Shown here: piece by piece, positions 54,855-64,000 of the stretch
Layout of the letters: each line of letters begins with the position of its first letter
Position numbering within the stretch: the first letter of the stretch is position 1
Assembly (NCBI RefSeq): GCF_001957125.1
Contig: NZ_MPHJ01000005.1
Location: 248,001-312,000 of the forward strand
Origin: Shewanella sp. UCD-KL12
Lineage (GTDB): Bacteria; Pseudomonadota; Gammaproteobacteria; Enterobacterales; Shewanellaceae
DNA: 64,000 bases
Direction of reading: 5' to 3'
Made by a program: the position numbers and the translations under genes
The notes under the pieces: generated by a model
The model's input: only the letters and a program-made list of their open reading frames with translations
The model's database searches: none
Told to the model about the DNA's origin: nothing

Positions 54855-56066
54855 ATGTCTCGTGTTGTTATTGTCGGCGGTGGTGCTGCCGGGCTTGAGT
54901 TGGCCAGTATGTTAGGCCGCTCAGTAAATAAAAATGATGAAGTTATCTTAGTCGATGGTGAAACCCACCATTACTGGAAACCAAGGTTCCATGAAATTGC
55001 TGCTGGCACATTCGATAGTGATTTAGATACCTTATGCTACTTCAGTCATGGGGCCAAAAATGGCTATATGCATTATCAAGCTTGGATGACAGATATCAAT
55101 CGAGCAGATCAGCAGCTGATCGTCCGTAGACCCAGCGGTAATCTAGATACAATCAATTATGATTACCTAGTGATTGCTATTGGCGCGATCAGCAATGACT
55201 TTGCCACTCAAGGAGCACTTGAGCACTGCTTGTTCCTGGATACTCCAGAGCAAGCACGTGACAGCTGGCAACAGATAAGCTCGTTACTGCGCTCAGGTGA
55301 GCAGCGTACTGTCAATATTGTAGGCGCTGGTGCTACAGGGCTGGAGCTAGCCGCCGAGCTGGCAAAAGTAAGTAGCAAGCTCGCTCAGAACCCTCACGCA
55401 GCGAAGCTAACAATCAACTTAATTGAAGCAAGCGATAGAGTCTTGCCAAATAGTCCGTTAAAGATGTCTAAACATGCACAATCAACCCTAGAGAAATATG
55501 ATATCAATCTTATGCTAGATACCCGCATCTCCCATGTAACAAGCCATAGCATGACCACCAGCAGTGGTCTCACTATAGATGCTGATATTCAGTTTTGGGC
55601 AGCGGGTATTAAGGCCCCTGATTGGTTAAACAACATCGCTGGGTTAGAGAGTAATAATGTTAATCAGCTTAAGGTGCATCAAACACTAGCAACAACCTTA
55701 GATCCACATGTATTTGCACTGGGTGATTGTGCTGCCATTCCACAAAGTGATGGCACTATGGTGCCACCCAAAGCGCAAGCAGCAAACCGCGCCGCTGTAC
55801 ACCTATCAAAAAGCTTAGTTGGCTTAATGAAGGGTAAGGCATTGAAGCCATTCGTCTACAAAGACGGTGGCATGGTGGTAGCTATTGGTCATAACTTTGC
55901 TATCAGCACTATGATGAATGACAGACTAATATTGAAAGGCCGTTTAGTACGTCGCCTCTACGACACTATCTTTCGCTTACATCAAAAGACAGTCAGTGGC
56001 CTATTTACCATGTCACGCTTGATCATAGCTAAAAGGCTGAAGTGTATTTTTCAGCCGAGTAGGTAG
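54855..56066 (+). CDS. ndh: Type II NADH dehydrogenase-like FAD oxidoreductase
   Basis: A 403-residue flavoprotein. ATG 54855 (MSRVVIVGGGAAGLELA) is chosen because AAGGA lies before it and the FAD-binding GxGxxG begins at once; the longer frame adds 26 residues. A second nucleotide-binding GAGATGLELAAELA is near 150 and the FAD contact VFALGDCAAI near 285. The overall order fits NDH-2, which passes electrons from NADH to quinone without proton pumping; the C-terminal helix could attach it to the membrane. Strong terminator downstream. Confidence 0.85.
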   Translation: MSRVVIVGGGAAGLELASMLGRSVNKNDEVILVDGETHHYWKPRFHEIAAGTFDSDLDTLCYFSHGAKNGYMHYQAWMTDINRADQQLIVRRPSGNLDTINYDYLVIAIGAISNDFATQGALEHCLFLDTPEQARDSWQQISSLLRSGEQRTVNIVGAGATGLELAAELAKVSSKLAQNPHAAKLTINLIEASDRVLPNSPLKMSKHAQSTLEKYDINLMLDTRISHVTSHSMTTSSGLTIDADIQFWAAGIKAPDWLNNIAGLESNNVNQLKVHQTLATTLDPHVFALGDCAAIPQSDGTMVPPKAQAANRAAVHLSKSLVGLMKGKALKPFVYKDGGMVVAIGHNFAISTMMNDRLILKGRLVRRLYDTIFRLHQKTVSGLFTMSRLIIAKRLKCIFQPSR

Positions 56067-56097
56067 CATAGCCTCACAATAATCAAATTAAATAGAT

Positions 56098-56129
56098 AGC
56101 CGTTTACTATGAAGTAAGCGGCTTTTTTT
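56098..56129 (+). terminator. ndh: Terminator of ndh
   Basis: AGCCGTTTACT (56098-56108) / AGTAAGCGGCT (56113-56123), one wobble pair, ATGA loop, then a T run. Confidence 0.85.
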
Positions 56130-56165
56130 ATGCGAAAACCTCTATAAATATGCTTTGATATTTAC

Positions 56166-57527
56166 TTATAATGAGATCTGCTCACGATGAGCCCACACCA
56201 TGGTATCGCCCCACAAAGGCAACATCCACACACCGCTTTCATCATCCTGATAAAGCTGCCTCAAAACCATCCGCTCATTTTGAAGTACACTTTTACGGAT
56301 CTCTCGATAGATGGTAGCAGACTCTTTAGATAATGTTTGCGGTCGAGTGAATGTTCGATCGTTAATATCAACGAGAAAAGTTTTAACTGTTTTGCCATCA
56401 ACCTTGGATTGCTTAAGTTTAAAGTCACCACTAAATTGATACCGTATAGAGATCTCTTTAAGTTGATCGTCAGTAATACAGGCTGCGGCAACCAGTTTTC
56501 CTCTTATGTCCGAGTCAAAAATCAGCGATAAACGCACATCGGCACGCACAACATTCTTACTCTCGGAATAATAGTAGACATCGGCGCGAAAAATATCCTC
56601 TACCACCCCTTTATCGCTACCCTCAAACTGATCTAGCAGTATCTTATTATAGGTAACCTGTTCCATCCTTAATTTCGTATCGGCGAGCCATTGAATATCG
56701 AGCGGAGCAATAGGGGCGACAATAGAGCGAACAAGGTTAAGTGGCTGGCTGTCCACGCAGTTCTTTTCAAATTCATTGCATAAGGCTATAGATTCATACT
56801 GGCCATTATCAAACATAAACATCTGTTTATCTGAGCTGTTATTTAAAACAGCATCATAGTTAACCCAGTTATCGAACTGATGTTCGACAGGAACGCGTTG
56901 ATCGTGCTGATTATCTAACAGGACTGTATTGGCTAAAGATGGTGCTTCAGCTAAAGCAAAACTCCTCTCCGTAATGGAGGCTATGTTGGGCTCGGTGATT
57001 AATGACAGGGTATTCACGACTCTTTTTAGACTGCCAGTAAAATGCAATGTGGCGATAACGACCAATAACCCGACTAAAGATAGCCATCGGTAAATAAAAT
57101 TTCTCCGGTGTTGAGCTGTGCTAGGCATTACCGCAGCTTTAGTCGTTATTTTCCCAGAAGGCTCAAAATCACCCATATTGCTTTTTTCGATATCAGTGCT
57201 GGTAAACGCTTGCTCTTTGAAGCCAGCAGTATCGACAATACAGAGGCTATAGCCATAACGGGGAATATTTTTAAGTTCAATCTCATCTTGGCTAGCAAGC
57301 TTTTTTCGTAAGCTACTCATACATTGAGTCAAAGATGAAGGAGCAACAACTCTCTGTGGCCAACCAGCATCATTTAGTACTTCTTTGCTAACCACTTCAC
57401 CAACATGTTCGACTAAACATTTTAAAACTTCTAACTCCGCAAGTGACAGTGCACTTCGACTCGAACTTTTAAGATCAACTAAGTCTCTAGCATCTAAGTC
57501 TATAATTAAAAATTCTGTAATTTTCAC
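56166..57527 (-). CDS. ToxR/CadC-like membrane transcriptional regulator
   Basis: A 453-residue protein with a cytoplasmic OmpR-type winged helix (about 20-105; LSLAELEVLKCLVEHVGEVVSKEVL, SSLTQCMSSLRKKLA), one membrane helix (about 147-166) and a periplasmic domain of about 285 residues that I do not recognise. Such proteins bind DNA from the membrane in response to periplasmic signals. It begins with GTG and a good ribosome site. It lies directly downstream of the undecahaem cytochrome gene on the same strand, about 200 bp away with a terminator between, and is a candidate regulator of it. Confidence 0.85.
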   Translation of the reverse strand: MKITEFLIIDLDARDLVDLKSSSRSALSLAELEVLKCLVEHVGEVVSKEVLNDAGWPQRVVAPSSLTQCMSSLRKKLASQDEIELKNIPRYGYSLCIVDTAGFKEQAFTSTDIEKSNMGDFEPSGKITTKAAVMPSTAQHRRNFIYRWLSLVGLLVVIATLHFTGSLKRVVNTLSLITEPNIASITERSFALAEAPSLANTVLLDNQHDQRVPVEHQFDNWVNYDAVLNNSSDKQMFMFDNGQYESIALCNEFEKNCVDSQPLNLVRSIVAPIAPLDIQWLADTKLRMEQVTYNKILLDQFEGSDKGVVEDIFRADVYYYSESKNVVRADVRLSLIFDSDIRGKLVAAACITDDQLKEISIRYQFSGDFKLKQSKVDGKTVKTFLVDINDRTFTRPQTLSKESATIYREIRKSVLQNERMVLRQLYQDDESGVWMLPLWGDTMVWAHREQISL

Positions 57528-57661
57528 AATCTACCCCTAGCGACTACTTAATACGTAGATCCATAGCAGCACATGCTATACGATTTAACGATTTACAATG
57601 CTGATATAATGCTGAGTTCTGTCTAAATAACTCATACATTCTTAATATTTGTGATCCCTGT

Positions 57662-57689
57662 AAAAAGGCCCTAGAAAAATCCTAGGGCC
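57662..57689 (-). terminator. Terminator of the undecahaem cytochrome gene
   Basis: On the minus strand GGCCCTAG-N7-CTAGGGCC followed by five T, about 40 bp past the stop codon. Confidence 0.85.
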
Positions 57690-57729
57690 AAATACTTATA
57701 ATCAAAACTTTGCAGGAGATGAATTTTTG

Positions 57730-60048
57730 TTATTTCAGATGATGAGATTCCTTCAGATTATTAAGGCTATGACATACATTACATGACTCTTCTCCAGTGT
57801 ACTCATCAAGTGTTACACCAAACTGTGCACCGTTTTGCTTCATATGAGCGACGACTTCAGCACGGACTTGCTTACGATCCTCTCCCTCTTCAGCTGCACG
57901 CTTACCGTGACAACTTAAGCATACGGCAGCAGTAGGCGAGACGTACGCATCAGCGACACCATCAACAGCATAACGGCCATTCACAGGGTTAGTTGGATCG
58001 GTATAGCTATCCATATAATCTAGATCTAATGCTAAGGGCTTACGTCCAACAAGATATTTGGCATCGAAGCTATCATCTGTATGACACTTGGTACAATTAG
58101 CCAGATCGGCAGAGTAATCAACGTTACGTCTCCACCCTTCGCCACTTTGGTTAGCTCGGTTATTCGCATGCATTGCATGGATCCACACTTTCTGATCGGG
58201 GTGGCTCATGGTCAGCTGCTCAACATAATCCTTATCACCTTGCTTTGTATGGGCATCGCGAATCACCTGAGTGGGTACCACGTTGGCATTATGACAAGCC
58301 ATGCACTCTTCTGCAGCATTAGAGGCGGTAGTCCAATCACGTTCACCACGAGGCATCAAATCTTTCAATAGAATTTGTTCATTGCTATCAACATTGCCAG
58401 AGACACAAGTTGTGCCGTGAAACTCACTATCACCCGCTTTTGAGTGGCAGTTACGACAGTTCAACGTCATCTGCACAAAACCATCTTCAGATGTTGTTGT
58501 GCCATGGCAATCACCACATAGCTCATTGGTCACAATTTGACGGCGTGGACGCTCCTCCATCAAGCCTTCGGTATTGAAAAACTCTAGCCAGTTATAGCCC
58601 GCAGCACCGTTACTCCAATCAGTCTCACCGTCACAATCCATAATGTTCTCGCCTGCAGCATCCATACAGAACCAGATACGTGGAGAGATGGTGCCATATA
58701 GATCTGTCACATCACCTTTGAACTTATCTTCCATTGAGAAGGGACCTATCTCATAAGTCGTCTTACCATTTTTATAATCAACAACAATGGGCTTCTCTGA
58801 ATAACCTTCATATGGTCCTTTATTGGTATGTACGCGTAATACCTTGCCGCGCCCATCAGCAACGCCTTCTCCAAACCCTAGGCCTTGATCATGATCGCCC
58901 CAGTTGATATAAAACTCGGCATAGTAGAGGTAGTTAACTTTATCTAGCTGTTCATTACGCGATACACCATTCTTATCTAAAATATCGATCGTAACTTGAA
59001 CGAATGAGCCCTCTTTACCCTGATTTTCTTCAGCTTGTGGCTGAGAAATCATCTTAGCGTCGGTTACTGTTAAGTGCAGATTCTTACGGCGCTCATTTTG
59101 TCCTTGGTATGTGCCAAGATGTAAACTTTCAATCACATCAGGTGTGTGGCAATTTGCGCACTGAGCGTTATCGGCATAGGGCCAATGATTGATCCCCTCT
59201 TTGAAGTCAACCTCTGTATGACAGGTTACACAAGTCTCTGCTGTCGGTACTTCACGCCAGTTAGCATAGTCAGTTGCCAGCTCATTTTCAGAGTGACAGT
59301 TATCGCAACCGCCAACTGGCGCTGAAATAACACCAACATGAACTTCATGGGCCAGCATAGGAAAGACTTTATTCGCCTCACTCATCTTGTTATCGGTATG
59401 GCATGAAACACAGGTTTCAACCTCTGTATATTTACCACCATGAATAGAAAAGTCATCATGACATCCGACACAGTTTTGATTATTAACCACATTTTTGCTG
59501 TATAAGGCCTCCTCGCCCTGAGCTCTGAAGTCATAGTGAGTGTTGGCGTAGGATAACTCTGTTCCTCCTACCGCTTCCCCACCGGTACGTAAGACTAACC
59601 TTAGCGTCTTTTCATCTGTAACCGTAAAAGATGGTTCGGCAGTAACATCTTTATCGAAACTGTATAGGTAGCTACCATCTTGATTATCAACAAGGGTTCC
59701 ACACTTAGAATACTTACTCGCAGGGCAAGCTTCAGAACTCAATAAGCTCCAGCGACTTGCATCACCTTCCACGCCCTCTTCAAGCCCTGAAAGGATAAAG
59801 CCAAAGTTCTCTAAACCAACAACAGGTAATTCTTTTTCATTGGTTACTGTAAAAGTAATATCAGACTGATTACCTACTGAGATTCTATCCACTTCAACAT
59901 TCAGTACTTTTGCATCTGTTGCCACTGGAATACTTGGCTGGCCTGGCGCTCCATCTTTACCATTTTCGCCATCATCACCTGAACAACCCGTAAGGGCTAA
60001 TCCAATAAACGTTGCTAAGGTTGCAACTTTCATATTGATTCGTTTCAT
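57730..60048 (-). CDS. Undecahaem outer-membrane cytochrome c (OmcA/MtrC/UndA family)
   Basis: A 772-residue lipoprotein (signal LALTGCSGDD) that would sit on the cell surface and pass electrons to minerals or other acceptors. Eleven CXXCH motifs are present in order: CVGCH, CVSCH, CDNCH, CVTCH, CANCH, CGDCH, CRNCH, CMACH, CTKCH, CLSCH, CNVCH. Eleven haems is the number of UndA, one more than OmcA or MtrC. ATG 60048 is set by the lipoprotein signal and GGAG. No mtrA, mtrB or other omc gene is adjacent. A CRP-like site lies about 225 bp upstream. Confidence 0.9.
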   Translation of the reverse strand: MKRINMKVATLATFIGLALTGCSGDDGENGKDGAPGQPSIPVATDAKVLNVEVDRISVGNQSDITFTVTNEKELPVVGLENFGFILSGLEEGVEGDASRWSLLSSEACPASKYSKCGTLVDNQDGSYLYSFDKDVTAEPSFTVTDEKTLRLVLRTGGEAVGGTELSYANTHYDFRAQGEEALYSKNVVNNQNCVGCHDDFSIHGGKYTEVETCVSCHTDNKMSEANKVFPMLAHEVHVGVISAPVGGCDNCHSENELATDYANWREVPTAETCVTCHTEVDFKEGINHWPYADNAQCANCHTPDVIESLHLGTYQGQNERRKNLHLTVTDAKMISQPQAEENQGKEGSFVQVTIDILDKNGVSRNEQLDKVNYLYYAEFYINWGDHDQGLGFGEGVADGRGKVLRVHTNKGPYEGYSEKPIVVDYKNGKTTYEIGPFSMEDKFKGDVTDLYGTISPRIWFCMDAAGENIMDCDGETDWSNGAAGYNWLEFFNTEGLMEERPRRQIVTNELCGDCHGTTTSEDGFVQMTLNCRNCHSKAGDSEFHGTTCVSGNVDSNEQILLKDLMPRGERDWTTASNAAEECMACHNANVVPTQVIRDAHTKQGDKDYVEQLTMSHPDQKVWIHAMHANNRANQSGEGWRRNVDYSADLANCTKCHTDDSFDAKYLVGRKPLALDLDYMDSYTDPTNPVNGRYAVDGVADAYVSPTAAVCLSCHGKRAAEEGEDRKQVRAEVVAHMKQNGAQFGVTLDEYTGEESCNVCHSLNNLKESHHLK

Positions 60049-60237
60049 CATCAACTCCACTCTCTTGTCTATAAACCCTCTTTTTTTGGGGCAAGAGAAA
60101 TGTATCGAATCAACAGAAACTAAAGTGTGACAACCTCGATTGCATTTCATGCAATATCTTCTAGCGAGAGTTCCCCCCCAAAACCAGCGACAGATGTAAA
60201 CAACAAGTAAACAAACACCCCTTAGCGAGAAGCCCAA

Positions 60238-60526
60238 ATGTTAAGTCAAGGTTAAGCCAGCTTATTTATTCGTGATTGTTAGCACATTTCAAATTCACAA
60301 AAGCTAACAAAAGTCTGAATAGTTACCAACAGGTAGGATTTCGAACCGTTTTGCCTGTTAGAACAAAAAATGTTTTTTGATCTCGTCGACGATAACCCAT
60401 AAAAAAACAATCAAGATTATATGATTGAGCGGCTTTATTTGAACTGCGTAGCGAGTGAGCTAACCTTCAGCCACATAGTAAAATGGTGTAATGAGCCATA
60501 GTTATGACGATACTAACTGATAACAA
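60238..60526. other. Upstream region of the undecahaem cytochrome with a CRP-like site
   Basis: On the minus strand TGTGC-N6-TCACG lies at 60271-60286, eight of ten bases of the CRP core. An 8-bp inverted repeat, TTGTTAGC/GCTAACAA (60276-60283 and 60304-60311), overlaps it. No gene is seen between here and the terminator at 60527. Confidence 0.4.
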
Positions 60527-60558
60527 AAAGCCTGTTTACCTATAGGTAAACAGGCTTT
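60527..60558. terminator. Distal hairpin terminator in the rnpB tail
   Basis: AAAGCCTGTTTACC (60527-60540) / GGTAAACAGGCTTT (60545-60558) with a TATA loop: third and last terminator met by a transcript leaving rnpB. Confidence 0.75.
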
Positions 60559-60563
60559 CTTTC

Positions 60564-60736
60564 ATTAGGTGACATTTATAACCGATAAGCTGATGCTTTC
60601 AGGCAGAAACGTAAAAGGCCCAACATAGCTGCGAGGCCTTCTACTTTTATTAGGTGACATTTATGCCCGATAAGCTGATGCTTACAGGCAAAAACGTAAA
60701 AGGCCTCACATTGCTGTGAGGCCTTTCGTGTAAATT
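60564..60736 (-). repeat. 85-bp tandem repeats of the rnpB 3' end and terminator
   Basis: Copies begin with ATTAGGTGA at 60564, 60649 and 60734; both steps are exactly 85 bp. The third copy is the true 3' end of rnpB. Each of the first two holds CCGATAAGC, matching the rnpB end, then a GGCC hairpin. The hairpin at 60702-60723 is perfect (GGCCTCACA/TGTGAGGCC) and is the first terminator after rnpB; the copy near 60617-60638 is imperfect. Confidence 0.8.
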
Positions 60737-61088
<352 letters not shown>

Positions 61089-61211
61089 GCGCGGATTATA
61101 ACGAGTGTTAGCCATGACAGCAACACTATCTTGCTCTGATAGTGATGCGGTGACTTTCTCTTAGCACGAAGGCCACACTAAAAAACTAAGCAATACGCTA
61201 AGAAGCAACTC

Positions 61212-62057
61212 TTATAAGCCTATCTCTAAGCCATATTTATACAGAGCGTTTTTCTTTATGCCATAGATTTGGCCAGCGATTGCTGCTGCTTTCTTCAAAG
61301 GTAGCTCTTCGACAAGGATCTTAAGGGTATTAACCACTTCGGTCGGAATGCCTGAGTCCTCTGCATCGTTACGATAGCCATGACACATTAGAACGATTTC
61401 ACCGCGTTGCTGGTTGGGATCATTCTTTACTGTTTCTAGGACCTCACTGACAGGACCAGATAAAAATGTTTCGAAAGTCTTAGTCACTTCTCGCGCCATC
61501 ACTATCTGACGTTCTTCACCTAACGCAGCTAATATAGACTCCAAGCTGTGAACGATTCGGTGAGGAGATTCATAAAAGATAAGCGTTCTTGGATCTTCTT
61601 TAAGCGCAGAGAGTTTATCTAAGCGTCCCTTCTCTTTTGAAGGTAGAAATCCCTCAAAGGAGAATCGGTCTGAAGGTAAGCCTGATGCACTTAACGCTGT
61701 AATTGCAGCACAAGGACCTGGTAAAGGGATTACGTTATAACCCGCTGCGCGTACCGCAGTCACTAAGTGATAACCAGGATCGGAAATTAACGGTGTTCCC
61801 GCATCAGAGATCAGAGCAACAGGCTCACCATTACTCAATTTTTGAATAATCCAATCTGCTCTGTCTCTTTCATTATGATCATGAAGCGCTGTTTTACGTG
61901 TTTCTATGCCAAAATGGCTAAGCAATTTTCCACTATGACGGGTGTCTTCACAGGCAATTAATGCCACGTTATTAAGCACCTCAATGGCACGCGAACTGAT
62001 ATCGGCAAGGTTACCAATAGGGGTTGGAACTATGTAAAGAGCGACCGCCAGATCCAT
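61212..62057 (-). CDS. rsmI: 16S rRNA (cytidine-2'-O)-methyltransferase RsmI
   Basis: A 281-residue SAM-dependent enzyme that methylates the 2'-hydroxyl of C1402 in 16S rRNA. Family motifs are intact: [19 protein letters not shown] at the N-terminus, [31 protein letters not shown] and [16 protein letters not shown]. Start 62057 has GAGG as ribosome site. It is divergent to lpoA, the usual arrangement in gammaproteobacteria, with 87 bp between them. Confidence 0.95.
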   Translation of the reverse strand: MDLAVALYIVPTPIGNLADISSRAIEVLNNVALIACEDTRHSGKLLSHFGIETRKTALHDHNERDRADWIIQKLSNGEPVALISDAGTPLISDPGYHLVTAVRAAGYNVIPLPGPCAAITALSASGLPSDRFSFEGFLPSKEKGRLDKLSALKEDPRTLIFYESPHRIVHSLESILAALGEERQIVMAREVTKTFETFLSGPVSEVLETVKNDPNQQRGEIVLMCHGYRNDAEDSGIPTEVVNTLKILVEELPLKKAAAIAGQIYGIKKNALYKYGLEIGL

Positions 62058-62144
62058 ATCTACCTCGGTTTGACTATCACAAGACTTTCGTCAAGCGTAA
62101 GAGAAGGTTAAACTATTGGCTGCATCTTACCAGAGTGGCCTCTT

Positions 62145-64000
62145 GTGTTGAAAAAAAGTGTGTTGAAAAGACTGAATACAACTAAATTTATTTCTATCGC
62201 GATTTTATCTACGGTATTGTACGGTTGTGGCTCAACGCCAAGCCAAGTAAAGCCCACTGAAACGCAGGTATCTCTTGTCAGTGCTCCTTTACAAGCTGCT
62301 GATTATCTCACTAAAGCCTCAAATTCAGCCAATCAAGAAATGCAAAATAGGTATGCACTACTTGCTGCTCACGCATTTATTAATGCTGGCGATGGCAGCT
62401 CTGCAATCAAGACATTAGAATCCATAAAACCGAATTTAGTATCAAAACCTGAGTTACTTGCTGAGCATAAATATCTTACAGCCAGAGCGTTAGAGCTTAC
62501 ATCGACCTATGATCATGCACTCAGTGAGCTCAATTATCCGTCTCAATGGCAACTTGCTGACTGGCAGATGGTGGCCTACTACCAATTTAAAGCCCGCCTG
62601 TTTCAATTGACTCAACAGCCAATTGAGCAAGCTAGGCAACTAAGCTTGTTAAGTGTATACCTGCCAAACGAACAGGCAAGTGAAGTCAATGATAATATCT
62701 GGCGTATCCTTCAGCCGCTACATGAACAAACATTACTGACATTTAGCAAGGACACCTCAAACCCCATTTTCGCTGGTTGGTTACAGTTAGCCTATATCGC
62801 TAAACATTATGCAATAACGCCCAATGAGTTAGTGCAACACTTAGGTGAGTGGCAACGTTTAAACCCAACTCATCCGGCTTCAGTCAAGCTACCAACAGAT
62901 CTTGAAAAAGCATTAACAACTAAGCCCTACAAGCCACAAAACATAGCAGTATTACTACCTCTTACGGGCCCTAGAGCCTCTGTAGCCAGTACCGTAAAGC
63001 ATGGGATTGTGTCTCGTTACCTTGCTAACCCGGATGCAAATGTGTCAATTAACTTCTTTGATACCGCAAATGGGGCTAAGGTTGCCTATCAGGAAGCAAT
63101 GGCTGCAGGCGCTGAGTTTGTCATAGGTCCATTGTTACAGTCTGAGGTTGAAGAACTACAGCAACCTATTCCTGTATCTGAGGCCAGAGATAATCACACA
63201 ATAGAGCCCGTTGAAAATGCAGCAACACAAGCTCCAACGTTCGTTGATCGTGTCCCCCAGCTATATCTAAACCATATTGATGATTTCATCCCTGATAATG
63301 ACCAGTTTTACTTTGCCCTTTCCCCTGCACACGAAGCCAGTGATGCGGCAGCTAAGCTATTTGCTGACGGCATAACAACACCACTAATTTTAGCTAGCAA
63401 TAATTCAATAGGCCATCGAATGGCTGACAGCTTCATTAAGGCATGGTCTGAACTCACGGAAAGCGAGGCTGAGGTTCATTACTATGATGCTGGCGATAAG
63501 ATGAAGGTCACTGTCCAGAAATCATTAGGGGTTATTGATAGCAAAGAGCGTATTGCTAGAATCAAAGCGCTACTTGGCAATAAAATTGAAGCCGACTTTC
63601 GCTCTCGCCGAGATATAGATGCCATCTATATGATCTCTGGAAATAAAGACTTGCCGCTACTTAAGCCTTTTATTGACGTGAATTTCAGTGTTTTTGCAGA
63701 GCCAGTCCCTTTATACACCACGAGCAGAAGCCGCGTTGAAGATAACTCTAGAGCGATTTCTCAAGAGCTCAACAACCTCAATATTAGTGATATCCCTTGG
63801 CTAATCACTAATAACAGCGAGACGCAGCAGGTTGAACAACTATGGCCAACTTGGAGCTACGGACAGAAACGTCTCTATATTATGGGCTATGATGCACTGG
63901 AGCTTGTTGGCAAGCTTGCACAGATGCGTGCACTGCCTGGCTATCAGTTTTCTGGCAGAAGTGGCATGTTATCGGTCGCACCTGATGGCACGGTCAATAG
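62145..64000 (+). CDS. lpoA: Penicillin-binding protein activator LpoA, 3' truncated
   Basis: The frame from GTG 62145 stays open to the window edge (at least 618 codons). The signal ends in VLYGCGS, so the product is a lipoprotein. The N-terminal half (about 35-260) is helical and TPR-like (YALLAAHAFINAGDGSSA, later ELLAEHKYLTARALEL); the C-terminal half begins with NIAVLLPLTGPRAS and has a periplasmic binding protein type 1 fold. LpoA stands on the outer membrane and activates PBP1A. Its place divergent from rsmI agrees. Start is uncertain; a second GTG at 62160 is in frame. Confidence 0.9.
   Translation, partial: MLKKSVLKRLNTTKFISIAILSTVLYGCGSTPSQVKPTETQVSLVSAPLQAADYLTKASNSANQEMQNRYALLAAHAFINAGDGSSAIKTLESIKPNLVSKPELLAEHKYLTARALELTSTYDHALSELNYPSQWQLADWQMVAYYQFKARLFQLTQQPIEQARQLSLLSVYLPNEQASEVNDNIWRILQPLHEQTLLTFSKDTSNPIFAGWLQLAYIAKHYAITPNELVQHLGEWQRLNPTHPASVKLPTDLEKALTTKPYKPQNIAVLLPLTGPRASVASTVKHGIVSRYLANPDANVSINFFDTANGAKVAYQEAMAAGAEFVIGPLLQSEVEELQQPIPVSEARDNHTIEPVENAATQAPTFVDRVPQLYLNHIDDFIPDNDQFYFALSPAHEASDAAAKLFADGITTPLILASNNSIGHRMADSFIKAWSELTESEAEVHYYDAGDKMKVTVQKSLGVIDSKERIARIKALLGNKIEADFRSRRDIDAIYMISGNKDLPLLKPFIDVNFSVFAEPVPLYTTSRSRVEDNSRAISQELNNLNISDIPWLITNNSETQQVEQLWPTWSYGQKRLYIMGYDALELVGKLAQMRALPGYQFSGRSGMLSVAPDGTVN

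Overview
The window looks like a chromosomal segment of a marine Shewanella. The evidence is the number of multihaem c-type cytochromes (an 8-haem and an 11-haem lipoprotein), two periplasmic molybdopterin oxidoreductase modules, a dedicated cytochrome c maturation set, the dsbA-srkA neighbourhood, and a gammaproteobacterial RNase P RNA next to rsmI and lpoA. No phage, integrase, transposase, CRISPR array or tRNA was seen. Both edges cut genes: ccmF on the left and lpoA on the right. All assignments come from reading the sequence; no database search was run.

Layout. 0-2.9 kb: three overlapping cytochrome c maturation genes (CcmF, a CcmH-like protein with one cysteine, a TlpA-like thioredoxin). 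2.9-9.7 kb: an XRE/DUF2975 pair, a secreted S9 peptidase, a PAS-GGDEF-EAL protein and ilvE. 10.2-18.5 kb: envelope genes, namely a porin, a three-gene translationally coupled operon (Omp85 barrel, DUF4056-like lipoprotein, barrel protein), an alpha/beta hydrolase and two tandem paralogous barrels with matching promoters. 18.7-22.5 kb: zapB, a small gene, a gene-free hairpin-rich island with a candidate sRNA, then dsbA, srkA and small genes. 22.5-28.9 kb: a PE-repeat membrane protein, a YgbA-like protein, a 7TM protein, a second S9 peptidase, a SYLF protein and a MarR regulator with two operators.

29.5-43.2 kb is a block of anaerobic respiration genes: an octahaem lipoprotein, a TtrA/TtrB-like reductase without an adjacent membrane subunit, a LysR regulator, and a second molybdoenzyme module (catalytic subunit, four-cluster ferredoxin, TorD-like chaperone, FdnI-like cytochrome b, porin). 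43-56 kb is mixed housekeeping and accessory material: LysR plus an NTF2/isochorismatase fusion, YkvA-like protein, YgiQ, MAPEG, ThrE, an Omp85 protein, a solute-binding protein, an SMR transporter, FrmA and Ndh. 56-64 kb: a ToxR-like membrane regulator, an undecahaem OmcA/MtrC/UndA-family cytochrome, rnpB followed by 85-bp tandem repeats of its own 3' end and terminator, rsmI and lpoA.

How the parts fit. The maturation genes, thioredoxin, DsbA, multihaem lipoproteins and molybdoenzymes together describe an envelope specialised in respiring alternative electron acceptors. The most unexplained DNA is at about 19.59-19.94 kb: a row of hairpins with conserved flanks and a conserved loop core but different, internally complementary stems.
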